Positions 16,971 through 26,348 of a stretch of DNA of 64,000 bases are shown in pieces. This DNA is from Amaricoccus macauensis_A. Its GTDB lineage: Bacteria > Pseudomonadota > Alphaproteobacteria > Rhodobacterales > Rhodobacteraceae. The translations under genes and the position numbers were made by a program. Where the stretch lies: positions 124,001 to 188,000 of the forward strand of contig NZ_JBNAFY010000005.1 of assembly GCF_049800915.1 (NCBI RefSeq), written 5' to 3'. The notes below the pieces were generated by a model. The model made no database searches, was not told where the DNA came from, and saw only the letters and a program-made list of their open reading frames with translations. Positions within the stretch are counted from its first letter, which is position 1; each line of letters opens with the position of its first letter.

Positions 16971-18494
16971 TCAATCCACGATGAAGGTCGTCATGCGCCC
17001 GATGCCCTTTAAGTCATGCACCTTCTCTTCCGGCGCAGCTTCGAGCTTTTCCGACACGAGAGAGCACGCTTCACCCGATACGTGAATGCGCCCCGGAACG
17101 CCGGTCGCTTCAAGCCGGCTCGCGAGGTTCACCGTCTCCCCCCAGACATCGTAGAGAAAGCGCAGCCGGCCCACGAGCCCCGCGATCACCGGGCCGGTGT
17201 GCAGGCCCACGCGGATCGAAAGGCCGCCCCCCTCCGTTTCGCTGGCCGCCTTTATGAGATCGCGCGCGAACTCGAAGGACCGCTCGGCGTGATCCTCGCA
17301 GGGCTCCGGCACGCCGCAGGCTGCCATGTAGGCGTCGCCGATGGTCTTGATCTTCTCGACCCGGTGCCGGTCCGCGAGGTCGTCGAACCGCAGGAAGACC
17401 CTGGTCAGCCGCTCGACCAGTTCCGAAGGCGAGATACTGGCGGCCATCGGCGTGAAATTGACGATGTCCGCGAACACGATGGTCGCGGAGTCGAACTTGT
17501 CCGCAATGACGGTCTCGCCATCGCGCAGCCGCTGGATGACGGGGGCCGGCAACATCGCATGAAGCAGTGAATCGGCCCGGTCGCGCTCGTATTCGATCTG
17601 CGCGATATACTCCCGCTCCCGCAACTCCCAGCGCCGCTTTTCAAGACAGGCGCGCACCCTTCCCTCGAGCAGGACCTGGCTGACGGGCTTTTCGAGGTAG
17701 TCCTCGGCGCCGGCCTCGATGCAGCGTGTGATCGCCTTGATGTCATTGAGCCCGGAGACCATGATCACGGGGATCCGGCGCCATTCCTCATGTGCCTTCA
17801 ATCGGGTCAGAAGCTCGATCCCGTTGAGATCGGGCATGAGGATATCGACCAGGGCCAGGTCGAACTCTCTTTCCTGCATCAAGGTCAGGGCCTGCAGGCC
17901 GGAGGCGGCCGTGGTGACCTCGTGACCCTGACGCATGAGCTGGCGCTTGAGCAGCTCGCGGTTCTGGGCAGTGTCGTCAACGACGAGAATCCGGCCCGTT
18001 ATCTCGTCCTTGTTGCGCTGCGTCAGGGAAAGGGTCTGCTCGAGCGAATAGGCCGTCAGGGAGTCGATGCTCATCTCGCTCGCATCCGGATCGGTGTCGA
18101 GCACGCGGTCGATCTGGCTGACAAGGACGGCACACTCTGCGATCACCGTCCGGATGTCCGCGATGACCGCGGGGGCGATCTCCTCCCCGAAATCCTCGAG
18201 AATGAGCTCCGAATAGCCGAGAATGGCGTTCGCCGGCGTGCGGAGATCGTGGCGCAGCTTCTGCTTGTCGGACGTCTGGATCTCGCCTCTGCGAATTGCA
18301 TTGACCCGACCGAGCAGATCACGCGCCGCAAGTTGCACCTTCTGGGCGTCACCGATCGCGTCTTCCGGCCCGGACTTGCGCAGCTCGTCCAGAACGATGT
18401 CCTGAAATCCCGCTATGGCTTCGGCGGGACCAAACAGGCGTTGAGCGATGCGGATCAGCAGGGCCTTGCGGCGGATGTCGCTGGCGCCTGTCAT
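16971..18494 (-). CDS. Receiver-linked adenylate cyclase with dimerisation/His domain
   Basis: A 507-residue soluble protein. Residues about 70-130 resemble a HisKA dimerisation domain with a phosphorylatable-type His82 (RHDLRTPANAILGYSEL), but no HATPase domain follows. A receiver domain spans 168-285 with phospho-acceptor Asp217 and Lys269. A class III nucleotide cyclase fills 325-507, with both metal aspartates (FADIVNF Asp343; KTIGDAYM Asp387), adenine-specifying Lys and Asp (EKIK; LYDVWG), and WGETVNLASR with transition-state Asn456 and Arg460, so ATP is the likely substrate. It is the last gene of the operon, three bases after the receiver gene. Confidence 0.92.
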   Translation of the reverse strand: MTGASDIRRKALLIRIAQRLFGPAEAIAGFQDIVLDELRKSGPEDAIGDAQKVQLAARDLLGRVNAIRRGEIQTSDKQKLRHDLRTPANAILGYSELILEDFGEEIAPAVIADIRTVIAECAVLVSQIDRVLDTDPDASEMSIDSLTAYSLEQTLSLTQRNKDEITGRILVVDDTAQNRELLKRQLMRQGHEVTTAASGLQALTLMQEREFDLALVDILMPDLNGIELLTRLKAHEEWRRIPVIMVSGLNDIKAITRCIEAGAEDYLEKPVSQVLLEGRVRACLEKRRWELREREYIAQIEYERDRADSLLHAMLPAPVIQRLRDGETVIADKFDSATIVFADIVNFTPMAASISPSELVERLTRVFLRFDDLADRHRVEKIKTIGDAYMAACGVPEPCEDHAERSFEFARDLIKAASETEGGGLSIRVGLHTGPVIAGLVGRLRFLYDVWGETVNLASRLEATGVPGRIHVSGEACSLVSEKLEAAPEEKVHDLKGIGRMTTFIVD

Positions 18495-18497
18495 GGA

Positions 18498-18863
18498 TCA
18501 GGCCGGCAGAAGCCGCTTTATCGTCGAAAGCAGTTCGGGAAGGTCTATGGGCTTGGTCGCGAAGGCATCGCAGCCGGCATCGAGCGCCTTGTCCTTGTCG
18601 GCCTGCATCGCGTGGGCGGTCAGCGCGACCACCGGGATTGCCGCGGTCTCCTCGTCTCCCTTCAACGTCTGCGTGGCCGTCCAGCCGTCCATCACCGGCA
18701 GGCTCATGTCCATCAGGACCATGTCCGGCTGCTCCTGCCTGCACAGCGTCACGCCTGCCTCGCCGTCACGTGCCGAGAGGATCTCGAACCCCTTGCGGGC
18801 CAGGCGCCGGGAGAGCATGTCGAGGTTCATCTCGTTGTCTTCGACAATCAGGATCGTGGTCAT
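18498..18863 (-). CDS. Single-domain response regulator
   Basis: A 121-residue stand-alone receiver (CheY/DivK type). Acidic pocket ED (residues 8-9), phospho-acceptor Asp52 in MVLMDMSLPVMDGW, Thr in VVALTAHAM and Lys104 in FATKPIDLPELL are all present. There is no output domain, so it must pass signal by protein contact or phosphotransfer. Its ATG overlaps the stop of the hybrid kinase gene by four bases, and the cyclase gene follows after three bases, which places it as the shuttle between these two proteins. Confidence 0.94.
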   Translation of the reverse strand: MTTILIVEDNEMNLDMLSRRLARKGFEILSARDGEAGVTLCRQEQPDMVLMDMSLPVMDGWTATQTLKGDEETAAIPVVALTAHAMQADKDKALDAGCDAFATKPIDLPELLSTIKRLLPA

Positions 18864-21532
18864 GGGGTGAGGCCTTCCTCGGCGACGGGTGCGTTTCCAA
18901 CGTGTCTATGGATCGCGTCCAGAAGATCGGCTCTTCCGTCCGCTCCTTTCTGCACGACATCCTTGGCATGGGCATTCAGCCAGTCGATTTCGCGCCGGGT
19001 CAGATCCTTCGATGTCGCGACGATTACCGGAATATCCGCCGAGTCGCTATCGCCGCGCAAGCGTCGCAGCACTTCGAACCCATCAATATTCGGCATCATC
19101 AGGTCCAGCACGACGAGGCCCGGCGGATTCTCGGAGATCAGGGACAGGGCGCGCTCGCCATCGGACGCTTCGCGCACCGCCCATCCCTCCCGGACAAGGA
19201 GGCGCCGGAACATGGCCCGCGTGGTCGCATCATCATCGACGATCAGGACCTCCCGGGCGCGCGCCCCGATCAGCCGCCCGATACGCTCCAGCAGGTTCGC
19301 CGGATCCACCGGTTTGACCATGTGATCCACCGCACCGAAGGCGATCCCCATTTCCCGATCGGTCACCACCGAGACCAGGATCACCGGCGTTTCACAGAGA
19401 ACCGCATCCTGTTTGAGCTCCCGCAGGACCGACCAGCCGTCGCGTTCGGGCATGATGATGTCGAGCAGGATCACGTCGGGATGATTTGAGCGGGCGATCT
19501 CGAGGCCGGTCTGCCCGTCGCAGGCGGAATAGACGACGTATCCCGCGCGCCGGATGAACTCGGCCAGGGACCCGAGCGATTCCCGGTCGTCATCGATGAT
19601 GAGCACGCGCGGTTCGGTTTTCGGCTCCTTCTCCTCGCCCGCGTCCTTCAGGGGAAGCCTGATGGTGAAGCACGACCCCTTGCCGGGCTCGGACGTGACG
19701 GAAACGTCTCCTCCCATCATCTCGGTGAAGCTTCGCACGATGGAAAGCCCGAGCCCGGTGCCGCCGTAGACGCTGGCCGTGGAACTGTCGGCCTGCGAGA
19801 AGGCCTGGAACAGACGTGATATCTGATCCTCGGTCATGCCGATCCCCTCGTCGCGCACGTCGAAGCGAAGATAGCCCGCCGCCTTCCTCACATCGAGTTC
19901 GATGCGCCCCGCCTTGGTGAACTTGGCGGCATTGGAGAGCAGGTTAAAGAGATTCTGCCGCAGCTTCGTGTGATCGGTCTCGATCTCGCCGACATCCGGA
20001 TCGACGGTCACGACGAGGCGATTGTCGTTGCGGGCGATCAGCGGCATCACGGTCGACTCGACCTCCTGCACCAGTGTCGGGATATCGACCCGCTCGATAT
20101 GGAGTTCCATCTTGCCGGCTTCGACCTTCGAGAGGTCGAGAATGTCGTTGATGAGCGCAAGCAGGTGCCGCCCCGACGCCATGATCTTTTCCAGATCCGG
20201 AACGATGGTCGCATCGCCATCATCCTCGGCATCCTCGATCAGCATCTCGGAATACCCGATGATCGCGTTAAGCGGCGTGCGCAACTCGTGGCTCATGGAG
20301 GCAAGGAAGCGGCTCTTCGATTCATTTGCCTCCTCGGCGTCACTGCGGGCGGTCTCCAGTTCGGTCTGGCGGTTCCTGAGTTCGGTAATGTCGGAATAGA
20401 CGCAGACCGTGCCGCCGTCGGGCGTCTTTCGACGTGTCACCATCATCCAGCCGCCGGTGTAGGGCGTTTCCTGACGAGATCCCTTCGGATCCGCGTGCGC
20501 CGCCATCCTGTCCTTCTTCCACTGCACCGGATCATGACCATCGAAATCGACGAGACCGCCGGCGATCGCCGTGTCGAGGAAATCGGAAAAGGTCGCGCCT
20601 TCTGGCAGTTCGGACGCGTAGGGGAACATCTCGAAGAAGCGACGATTGCTCAGCACGAGGCGATCGTCCTCGTCATAGAGGGCAAACCCGTCGGGAATCG
20701 TCTCGATGGCCGTGAGAACCGTGCGGCGCTGTTCCGCGGCCTCCGCCTCCAGCTTGCGGCGCGCCTGTTGCGCATCATAGAGGTCGCGCAGGGTATGCGA
20801 GAGCCGGCCGAACTCATCCGGACCTTCCGGGGGCAGCCCCTCCGGCGGGCGACCGTCATGGATGTCGTTCATGGCGGAATCGATGCGCCGCAAGGGGTCG
20901 AGGATCTGCCGCAGGACCCACAGCGTCAGCATCGACCCGATCGCGACGATCACGAGACAGGATATGAGCGCGCGCCGCCGCGTGGCCTGCGCGGCCTCCA
21001 CTGCTGTTGCGTTGGCCTGATCGGCTTCTTCGGCGAGGGCACTGACGAGCGCGGCGAACTCTTCGTTGACCTCCGCACTTTGCCGCCGCGTCTGGGCCAT
21101 GAATGTGTTGCCGATGATCCGGTTGCCATCGGTGTAGGCGTCCACCGCGGCGATGGAACTGTCCCAGTAGCCTTCGACGGCCTCGGAAATGCTGGCCGCG
21201 GTCTCGGGCGCGAACGAACTGAGGTTCTCCAGGCTCTCCTCGAGCTGCCCCCGCGCCTCCACGGCCCGTCGCTCCGAGAGCGTGAGCAGACTGACCGAAA
21301 GCTCGGTCAGCCAATAGCGCATCTTGTCGAAATTGCGCTCGGCTGCGGCGGCGACCTGCAGCCGGTGAAACCGCTCGGTTGCCGCGGAGATGCGCTGCTG
21401 GTTCGCGGTGAACTCGTAGGCCACGATCACGGTGGAAATCACCAGTGCCCCGAGCAGGATCGCCGTAAGCGACCCGATCCGCCAGGGAATGCGGTTTGCG
21501 CTGATCCAGCGCAGGTCGAAGACCTTGTTCAT
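18860..21532 (-). CDS. Hybrid sensor histidine kinase with two receivers
   Basis: An 890-residue inner-membrane protein. Order: TM1 (19-42), helical periplasmic region (43-186), TM2 (188-210), HAMP (210-262), PAS (270-385), HisKA with His415 in SMSHELRTPLNAIIGYSEML, HATPase (515-630: N box NLLSNAAKF, DEGIGM, GGTGLGLSI), then two receivers with Asp691 (ILLDIIMPERDGW) and Asp810 (VVLDLMMPNIDGF). Start at ATG 21532 overlaps the stop of the upstream DUF3365 gene by four bases (ATGA); the frame is open for 37 more codons but these read through that gene. The kinase probably senses through the DUF3365 haem protein and signals to the receiver and cyclase. Confidence 0.94.
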   Translation of the reverse strand: MNKVFDLRWISANRIPWRIGSLTAILLGALVISTVIVAYEFTANQQRISAATERFHRLQVAAAAERNFDKMRYWLTELSVSLLTLSERRAVEARGQLEESLENLSSFAPETAASISEAVEGYWDSSIAAVDAYTDGNRIIGNTFMAQTRRQSAEVNEEFAALVSALAEEADQANATAVEAAQATRRRALISCLVIVAIGSMLTLWVLRQILDPLRRIDSAMNDIHDGRPPEGLPPEGPDEFGRLSHTLRDLYDAQQARRKLEAEAAEQRRTVLTAIETIPDGFALYDEDDRLVLSNRRFFEMFPYASELPEGATFSDFLDTAIAGGLVDFDGHDPVQWKKDRMAAHADPKGSRQETPYTGGWMMVTRRKTPDGGTVCVYSDITELRNRQTELETARSDAEEANESKSRFLASMSHELRTPLNAIIGYSEMLIEDAEDDGDATIVPDLEKIMASGRHLLALINDILDLSKVEAGKMELHIERVDIPTLVQEVESTVMPLIARNDNRLVVTVDPDVGEIETDHTKLRQNLFNLLSNAAKFTKAGRIELDVRKAAGYLRFDVRDEGIGMTEDQISRLFQAFSQADSSTASVYGGTGLGLSIVRSFTEMMGGDVSVTSEPGKGSCFTIRLPLKDAGEEKEPKTEPRVLIIDDDRESLGSLAEFIRRAGYVVYSACDGQTGLEIARSNHPDVILLDIIMPERDGWSVLRELKQDAVLCETPVILVSVVTDREMGIAFGAVDHMVKPVDPANLLERIGRLIGARAREVLIVDDDATTRAMFRRLLVREGWAVREASDGERALSLISENPPGLVVLDLMMPNIDGFEVLRRLRGDSDSADIPVIVATSKDLTRREIDWLNAHAKDVVQKGADGRADLLDAIHRHVGNAPVAEEGLTP

Positions 21533-22278
21533 GGCTTCAACCTGATCGAGATGACGCCGCCGAGATCGCCTTCCGAGGCACCTTCCTTGGGAAAGCCGGT
21601 CACGTCCACCTCCCCCTTGGGCTGGCCGTGGCAGCTGAGACACGAGGCGCCATAGTAGTCGGGAAACAGCATGCGAAACTCGGGGCCATTCGGCCCATCC
21701 GCAATGTCATGGAATACTCCTCCCCTTTCCCAATCATCCGCAAGAAAGCGCTCTTCGATCACGGCCAGTTCCCACGGATCGGGAAGGGACTTGCGGTTTC
21801 GCACGAGATGCAGTGGCGCGGTGACCTTGATGTCTGCGGTTTCGGCCACCCTCTCGCCGAACCGATCGTTGATCAGCCGCGCGAAATAGGCCGGGATGAA
21901 CCCCTTGAACCCGATGCCCGGCGCGTTGAAGAGATCCTGGGCCTCGGAAATCACCTCTTGGATTGAATCGAGCTGCGCCGTGACCAGCGCGATCTGCATG
22001 TCGGTCATGCCCGGAGAAATGGGCGGCGCGCCATTGCGCTCGGCAAACCGGTCCCGGACACGTCCCATGAAGACATCCGGCGTCAGACCCTTTTCCGCAA
22101 TGTCCGGATCGTTGATGAGGTCCTGGTTCTCGGAAACCACATCCCGCGCCGCCCGCAAGACCTCGGCAAGATGGTGCCCGGTCTCGAGCAGTTCGTCCTG
22201 CGTTGCCTGAGCCGTGGCAGGACCGAGGCTGCCGCCCCACCAAATGACCGCCAGAGCGATGAGAGACTTCAAGTACAT
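21529..22278 (-). CDS. DUF3365 (Tll0287-like) haem-binding periplasmic protein
   Basis: A 249-residue exported protein with an N-terminal signal segment (about 1-23, ending ATA-QAT). The body matches DUF3365/Tll0287-like domains: NGAPPISPGMTDMQI-type N-terminal helix region, GFKGFIPAYFARLINDRF, and a C-terminal c-type haem attachment motif CLSCH (GASCLSCHGQPKGE) followed by EGDLGGVISIRL. Related proteins are haem-containing redox or gas sensors, sometimes fused to kinases; here it is a separate gene coupled to the kinase by a 4-base overlap. It is the first gene of the signalling operon. Confidence 0.9.
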   Translation of the reverse strand: MYLKSLIALAVIWWGGSLGPATAQATQDELLETGHHLAEVLRAARDVVSENQDLINDPDIAEKGLTPDVFMGRVRDRFAERNGAPPISPGMTDMQIALVTAQLDSIQEVISEAQDLFNAPGIGFKGFIPAYFARLINDRFGERVAETADIKVTAPLHLVRNRKSLPDPWELAVIEERFLADDWERGGVFHDIADGPNGPEFRMLFPDYYGASCLSCHGQPKGEVDVTGFPKEGASEGDLGGVISIRLKP

Positions 22279-22599
22279 GTCGGGTCCGGCAAGTCCAAGA
22301 TCTCACGAAACCTGCCAGGAGAAACCTGACGTCCAAGGCGACCTTTTCGGGATCGCCATGCAAACGGTTCAAAATAACACTATCCGTCGGAGCCTATGAT
22401 TTTCCAAGTCTTTATTTGTCGCACCTCCTCGAAGTCATCCCTGGAGTAGAATATCACTCCCTTGAACCATGCAGAATACGATTGGAGCCGTTCAATTCGT
22501 GCGTGAGCGCCTCGGGAGACCCCTACCATCCGCACGCCCCACGTTGATAAGTCCCACCCCGTGGTTCAAGAATGTTCGTCAAGGAACATGGAGGCGATC
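22279..22599. other. Divergent promoter region
   Basis: This 321-base gap separates the DUF3365 operon (minus) from the ABC importer operon (plus). It is AT-richer than the flanks around 22370-22430. No RNA gene or reading frame of note is visible; promoters for both operons must lie here. A GGAGG five bases before 22600 decides the start of the binding-protein gene. Confidence 0.6.
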
Positions 22600-23766
22600 A
22601 TGAAACCCAGTGTGCCGGCGGCTCTTCTGCTCGCGACTGTCACCACAACCGCGGCCCAGGTCTCCGCGGATGAAATCAAGGTGGGTGTCATCGCACCCTT
22701 CTCGGGGCCCTACGCGCTCTATGGAACCCAGTTCCAGGAGGCCATCGAGGTCTATCAGGCGCAGCATGGCACGACCGCCGGCGATCACGAGATCAGTTTC
22801 ATCTACAAGGACTCCGGCGGGGTGAATCCCGACCAGACCCGCTCCCTCGCGCAGGAGCTTCTGATCCGCGACCGCGTCGATTACCTGGCCGGTTTCACCT
22901 TCACGCCGAACGCGCTCGCCGTTGCCCCGCTCATCACCCAGTCCGAGACGCCGACGGTGATTTTCAACGCCGCCACCTCGCGCATCAACAAGGAAAGCGA
23001 CTTCTTCCTCCGCACGAGCTTCACGCTGTGGCAGGTTTCGGCACCGCTCGCCGAATGGGCCTACGATCAGGGCATCCGCGAAGTGGTCACGACCGTGACC
23101 GATTACGGGCCGGGGATCGACGCGGAAACAGGGTTCAGGTCGGCCTTCGAGGCCAGGGGCGGGAAGATACTCGATTCCATCCGCATGCCGCTTTCGACCA
23201 CCGATTTCACGCCCTTCCTCCAGAGCGTGCGCGAACAGGACCCGGACGCGGTATTCGTCTTCGTGCCGGGCGGGCCGACAACCTTCGCCTATACCAAGAC
23301 CTACAACGAGAACGGTTTGCGCGCGGCGGGCATCGAGTTCCTCGGCACGGCGGAAACGGAGGAGAGCAACCTTCAGGCGCTGGGCGATGCGGCGATCGGG
23401 CTGAACACGTCCTATCACTATTCGACCGCGCATGATTCCGATCTCAACCGCGAATTCCTGGCCGCCATCGCCGATCTCGATGATCCCGCCCCGGTCAACT
23501 GGGCGAACGTGCAGGCCTATGACGGCGTGCATCTGATTTATCACATGGTCGAGGCCGCGGGCACCGACGGTCCGGCGGCGGTCGAGGCGGCGCTGGGGCT
23601 CGAATGGGAAAGCCCGCGCGGACCGCTCATTCTCGATCCCGACAGCCGCACGGTCATCCAGAACGTCTATCACCGTGTTGTGGAACGGAACCCGGAAACG
23701 GGGCTGCTCGAGAACGTCGAAAAGAGCATCATCGCGACGGTCGGCGATCTGGGCTGGGACCAGTAG
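22600..23766 (+). CDS. ABC transporter substrate-binding protein, branched-chain amino acid type
   Basis: A 388-residue periplasmic protein with signal peptide (1-23, ending VSA-DEI) and the Leu/Ile/Val-binding fold: IKVGVIAPFSGPYALYG at the mature N-terminus, VDYLAGFTFTPNALAVAPL in the first lobe and DPDAVFVFVPGG in the second. These proteins bind amino acids, amides, urea or aromatic acids; the pocket does not reveal which. Start at ATG 22600, chosen for the GGAGG site; an in-frame start 39 bases upstream exists. It is followed by two permease and two ATPase genes in order. Confidence 0.93.
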   Translation: MKPSVPAALLLATVTTTAAQVSADEIKVGVIAPFSGPYALYGTQFQEAIEVYQAQHGTTAGDHEISFIYKDSGGVNPDQTRSLAQELLIRDRVDYLAGFTFTPNALAVAPLITQSETPTVIFNAATSRINKESDFFLRTSFTLWQVSAPLAEWAYDQGIREVVTTVTDYGPGIDAETGFRSAFEARGGKILDSIRMPLSTTDFTPFLQSVREQDPDAVFVFVPGGPTTFAYTKTYNENGLRAAGIEFLGTAETEESNLQALGDAAIGLNTSYHYSTAHDSDLNREFLAAIADLDDPAPVNWANVQAYDGVHLIYHMVEAAGTDGPAAVEAALGLEWESPRGPLILDPDSRTVIQNVYHRVVERNPETGLLENVEKSIIATVGDLGWDQ

Positions 23767-23794
23767 ACCGCGCCAGAGGAATCCCGAGGAGCGC

Positions 23795-24661
23795 ATGGGA
23801 CTATTGCTCAATATTGCCGTGGACGGGCTCGCCTACGGCATGATCCTCTTCATGATCGCCGTGGGGCTTTCGGTCACCATGGGGCTCATGCGGGTCGTCA
23901 ATCTCGCCCATGGCGGTTTTGCCCTGATCGGCGGCACGCTGGCGCACTGGATCGGGCAGGATCTGGGTCTCGGGTTCTGGCCCGCGCTGATCCTGGCCAT
24001 TGCCGGGACCGTGATGATAGCCCTGCCGCTCGAACGGGTGGTCTATCGCCGGATCTATGCGTTCGGCGAATTGCAGCAGGTGCTGGCGACCATCGGCCTC
24101 ACCTTCCTGATCATCGCCACGGTCAACCGCTGGCAAGGCTCCGCCCTTCTTCCGATCCCGATGCCCGACATGCTGAAGGCTTCGGTGGATCTGGGCTTCC
24201 GCACCCTGCCCGCGCATCGGATCGCGGTCATCGTGCTGGGGTTTGTCGTCGTGCTCGGGCTCTGGCTGCTGCTCGACCGCACCCGCTTCGGCATCCGGTT
24301 GCGGGCCGCCGTCGATAATCGCGCCATTGCCTCGGCCCATGGCATCATCACGGACCGGATCTATCTCGCGACCTTCAGTCTCGGCGCCGGACTTGCCGCG
24401 CTCGGCGGGATCGTCGGCGCGGAGCTTCTGCCCATCGAGGCCTACTACCCGCTCCGCTACATGGTGCTCTTCCTGATGGTCGTGGCTGTCGGCGGCATGG
24501 GCTCGATCATGGGCTCGTTCCTGGCCGCAATCGGCCTCGGCATCCTGGAGACCGCCGCGCGATACATCGTGCCGGACCTCTCGACCATCGCCTTCTTCGG
24601 GCTGGTGATCGTCCTGCTGGCCTTCCGCCCCCAGGGCCTGATGGGAAGGCTCAAGGCATGA
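23795..24661 (+). CDS. Branched-chain amino acid type ABC permease (LivH-like)
   Basis: A 288-residue inner-membrane permease with about eight helices. Family marks include AYGMILFMIAVGLSVTMGLMRVVNLAHGG near the N-terminus and the cytoplasmic loop FGIRLRAAVDNRAIASAHGI, which contacts the ATPases. GAGGA lies four bases before the ATG; the longer frame upstream overlaps the binding-protein gene and is not supported. The stop overlaps the next start by four bases (ATGA). Confidence 0.94.
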   Translation: MGLLLNIAVDGLAYGMILFMIAVGLSVTMGLMRVVNLAHGGFALIGGTLAHWIGQDLGLGFWPALILAIAGTVMIALPLERVVYRRIYAFGELQQVLATIGLTFLIIATVNRWQGSALLPIPMPDMLKASVDLGFRTLPAHRIAVIVLGFVVVLGLWLLLDRTRFGIRLRAAVDNRAIASAHGIITDRIYLATFSLGAGLAALGGIVGAELLPIEAYYPLRYMVLFLMVVAVGGMGSIMGSFLAAIGLGILETAARYIVPDLSTIAFFGLVIVLLAFRPQGLMGRLKA

Positions 24662-25602
24662 CATGGCGCGCGCTTCCCCCCGCCCTCCTCGCTCTGCTGG
24701 CCGTCTCCCTCTACTTCCTCTTTCCCTACAACCTCGCCTTCGTGACACGCATCCTGATCATGGTGATCTTCGTGCTCTCCATCGACCTGGTGCTCGGGTA
24801 TGCCGGGATACCGACGTTGGGTCAGGCCGCGATGTATGGCACGGGGGCCTATGCGGCGGCGCTTTTCTCGATCCATGTGTGGAGCGAGCCGGTGGCGGGC
24901 CTTCTGGTCGGGGCGTTCGCCGGTGGGTCTCTCGCGCTGATCTCGGGCCTTCTCCTGATGCGCACACAGGGTCTGACACTCATCATGCTGACGATTGCCG
25001 TGGCCGCGATCTGTCACGAGATTGCCAATCAGGCGCGCGGTCTCACCGGCGGTGCGGATGGGCTGAGGGTCGATGTCGGGCCGGTGCTGGGGCGGTTCGC
25101 CTTCGATTTCATCGGCATCACCGGCTACTGGTATGCGCTCATTGTGGCGGCCTGCGTCTTCGCGCTGCTCGCGGTCATCACGCGCTCGCCCTTCGGCCTG
25201 TCGCTTCGCGGCATTCACGAAAGCCCGGAGCGCATGGCGGCCATCGGTGCCCCGGTCTACCTCCGGCGCGTCACGGCCTATGCAATCGGCGGCGCCATCG
25301 CGGGAACCGCCGGAGCCCTGGCGATCCAGGTCACGCAGCTCGTCAGCCTGGAGACCTTCTCCTTCGCACTGTCGGCCGAAGCGCTGATCATGCTGATCCT
25401 GGGCGGCACCGGCCGGCTCTACGGTGCGGCGATCGGCACCTTCGTCTTCATGATGGTCCACCACACCGCCGCGGCAAACGACCCCTTCAACTGGCTTTTC
25501 GTGATCGGCGCCATGGTGCTCGCGGTCGTGTTCTTCCTGCCCACGGGGCTCATCACGCTGCCGCGTGCGCTCACGGGACTGGTGAAGCGGGGGGACCCAT
25601 GA
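24658..25602 (+). CDS. Branched-chain amino acid type ABC permease (LivM-like)
   Basis: A 314-residue second permease of the importer, about nine to ten helices. It has the LivM pattern IDLVLGYAGIPTLGQAAMYGTGAYAAA, the coupling loop SPFGLSLRGIHESPERMAAIGAPVY and the conserved ILGGTGRLYGAAIGTFVF. It overlaps the LivH-like gene by four bases and the first ATPase gene by four bases, so stoichiometric translation is likely. Confidence 0.95.
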   Translation: MTWRALPPALLALLAVSLYFLFPYNLAFVTRILIMVIFVLSIDLVLGYAGIPTLGQAAMYGTGAYAAALFSIHVWSEPVAGLLVGAFAGGSLALISGLLLMRTQGLTLIMLTIAVAAICHEIANQARGLTGGADGLRVDVGPVLGRFAFDFIGITGYWYALIVAACVFALLAVITRSPFGLSLRGIHESPERMAAIGAPVYLRRVTAYAIGGAIAGTAGALAIQVTQLVSLETFSFALSAEALIMLILGGTGRLYGAAIGTFVFMMVHHTAAANDPFNWLFVIGAMVLAVVFFLPTGLITLPRALTGLVKRGDP

Positions 25603-26348
25603 CCAGTGGGCTTGAGGTGCGCGGCCTGTCGAAGAGCTTCGATGGCCTCACCGTCTCAGAAAACATCAATCTCGATCTGCCAGCCGGTGCGCGAACCGCG
25701 CTCATCGGCCCGAACGGTGCAGGAAAGAGCACATTTGCCAACCTCGTGACCGGCATCCTGCCACCCTCCTCCGGTTTGATCCGCTTCGACGGCGTTGATA
25801 TCAGCCGCATGAACGAGGGCGCCCGTGTGCGCCTCGGCATCGCCAAGACCTTCCAGATCACCACGCTCTTCCGCCACCTCACGGTTCGCGAGAACCTCCG
25901 CCTGCCGATCCTCGAGCGGGAGAGGCGCGGTTTTCGCATGTTCCGGCCGGCCGACCGCTTTCCCGAGATCGAGGCGGAGATCGAGACCTGTCTCAGCCAG
26001 TTCGACCTCCATGCGCTCGGAGATCTGCCGGTGGAGGCGCTCGCCTACGGCCAGCAGCGCCTGGTCGAGCTTGCGCTGACGCTCGCCCTCAAGCCGCGCG
26101 TCCTGATCCTCGACGAACCGGCCGCCGGCGTACCCTCCTCCGAGACCCATCTCATCACGGAAGCCATCGAGGCGCTGCCCTCCGAGCTTGCCGTTCTGAT
26201 CATCGAGCATGACATGGACTTGGTCTTCAGGGTGGCTCGCTCCATCGTGGTGCTCGTCAACGGTCGGATCCTGGTGGAGGGCACACCGGCGGAGATCGCG
26301 GCCAATCGCGAGGTGCGCGAACTCTATCTCGGAGGCTCCCATGGCTGA
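25599..26348 (+). CDS. ABC transporter ATP-binding protein (LivG-like)
   Basis: A 249-residue ATPase. Walker A is GPNGAGKST, the Q-loop region follows FQITTLFRHLTVRENL, the signature is divergent (LAYGQQRLVELA in place of LSGGQ), Walker B is VLILDEPAAGV and the switch is IIEHDMDLVF. The LivG-type EPAAGVPSSE loop is present in a recognised paralogue group. Start ATG 25599 overlaps the permease stop (ATGA); the stop overlaps the next start by eight bases. Confidence 0.94.
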   Translation: MTSGLEVRGLSKSFDGLTVSENINLDLPAGARTALIGPNGAGKSTFANLVTGILPPSSGLIRFDGVDISRMNEGARVRLGIAKTFQITTLFRHLTVRENLRLPILERERRGFRMFRPADRFPEIEAEIETCLSQFDLHALGDLPVEALAYGQQRLVELALTLALKPRVLILDEPAAGVPSSETHLITEAIEALPSELAVLIIEHDMDLVFRVARSIVVLVNGRILVEGTPAEIAANREVRELYLGGSHG

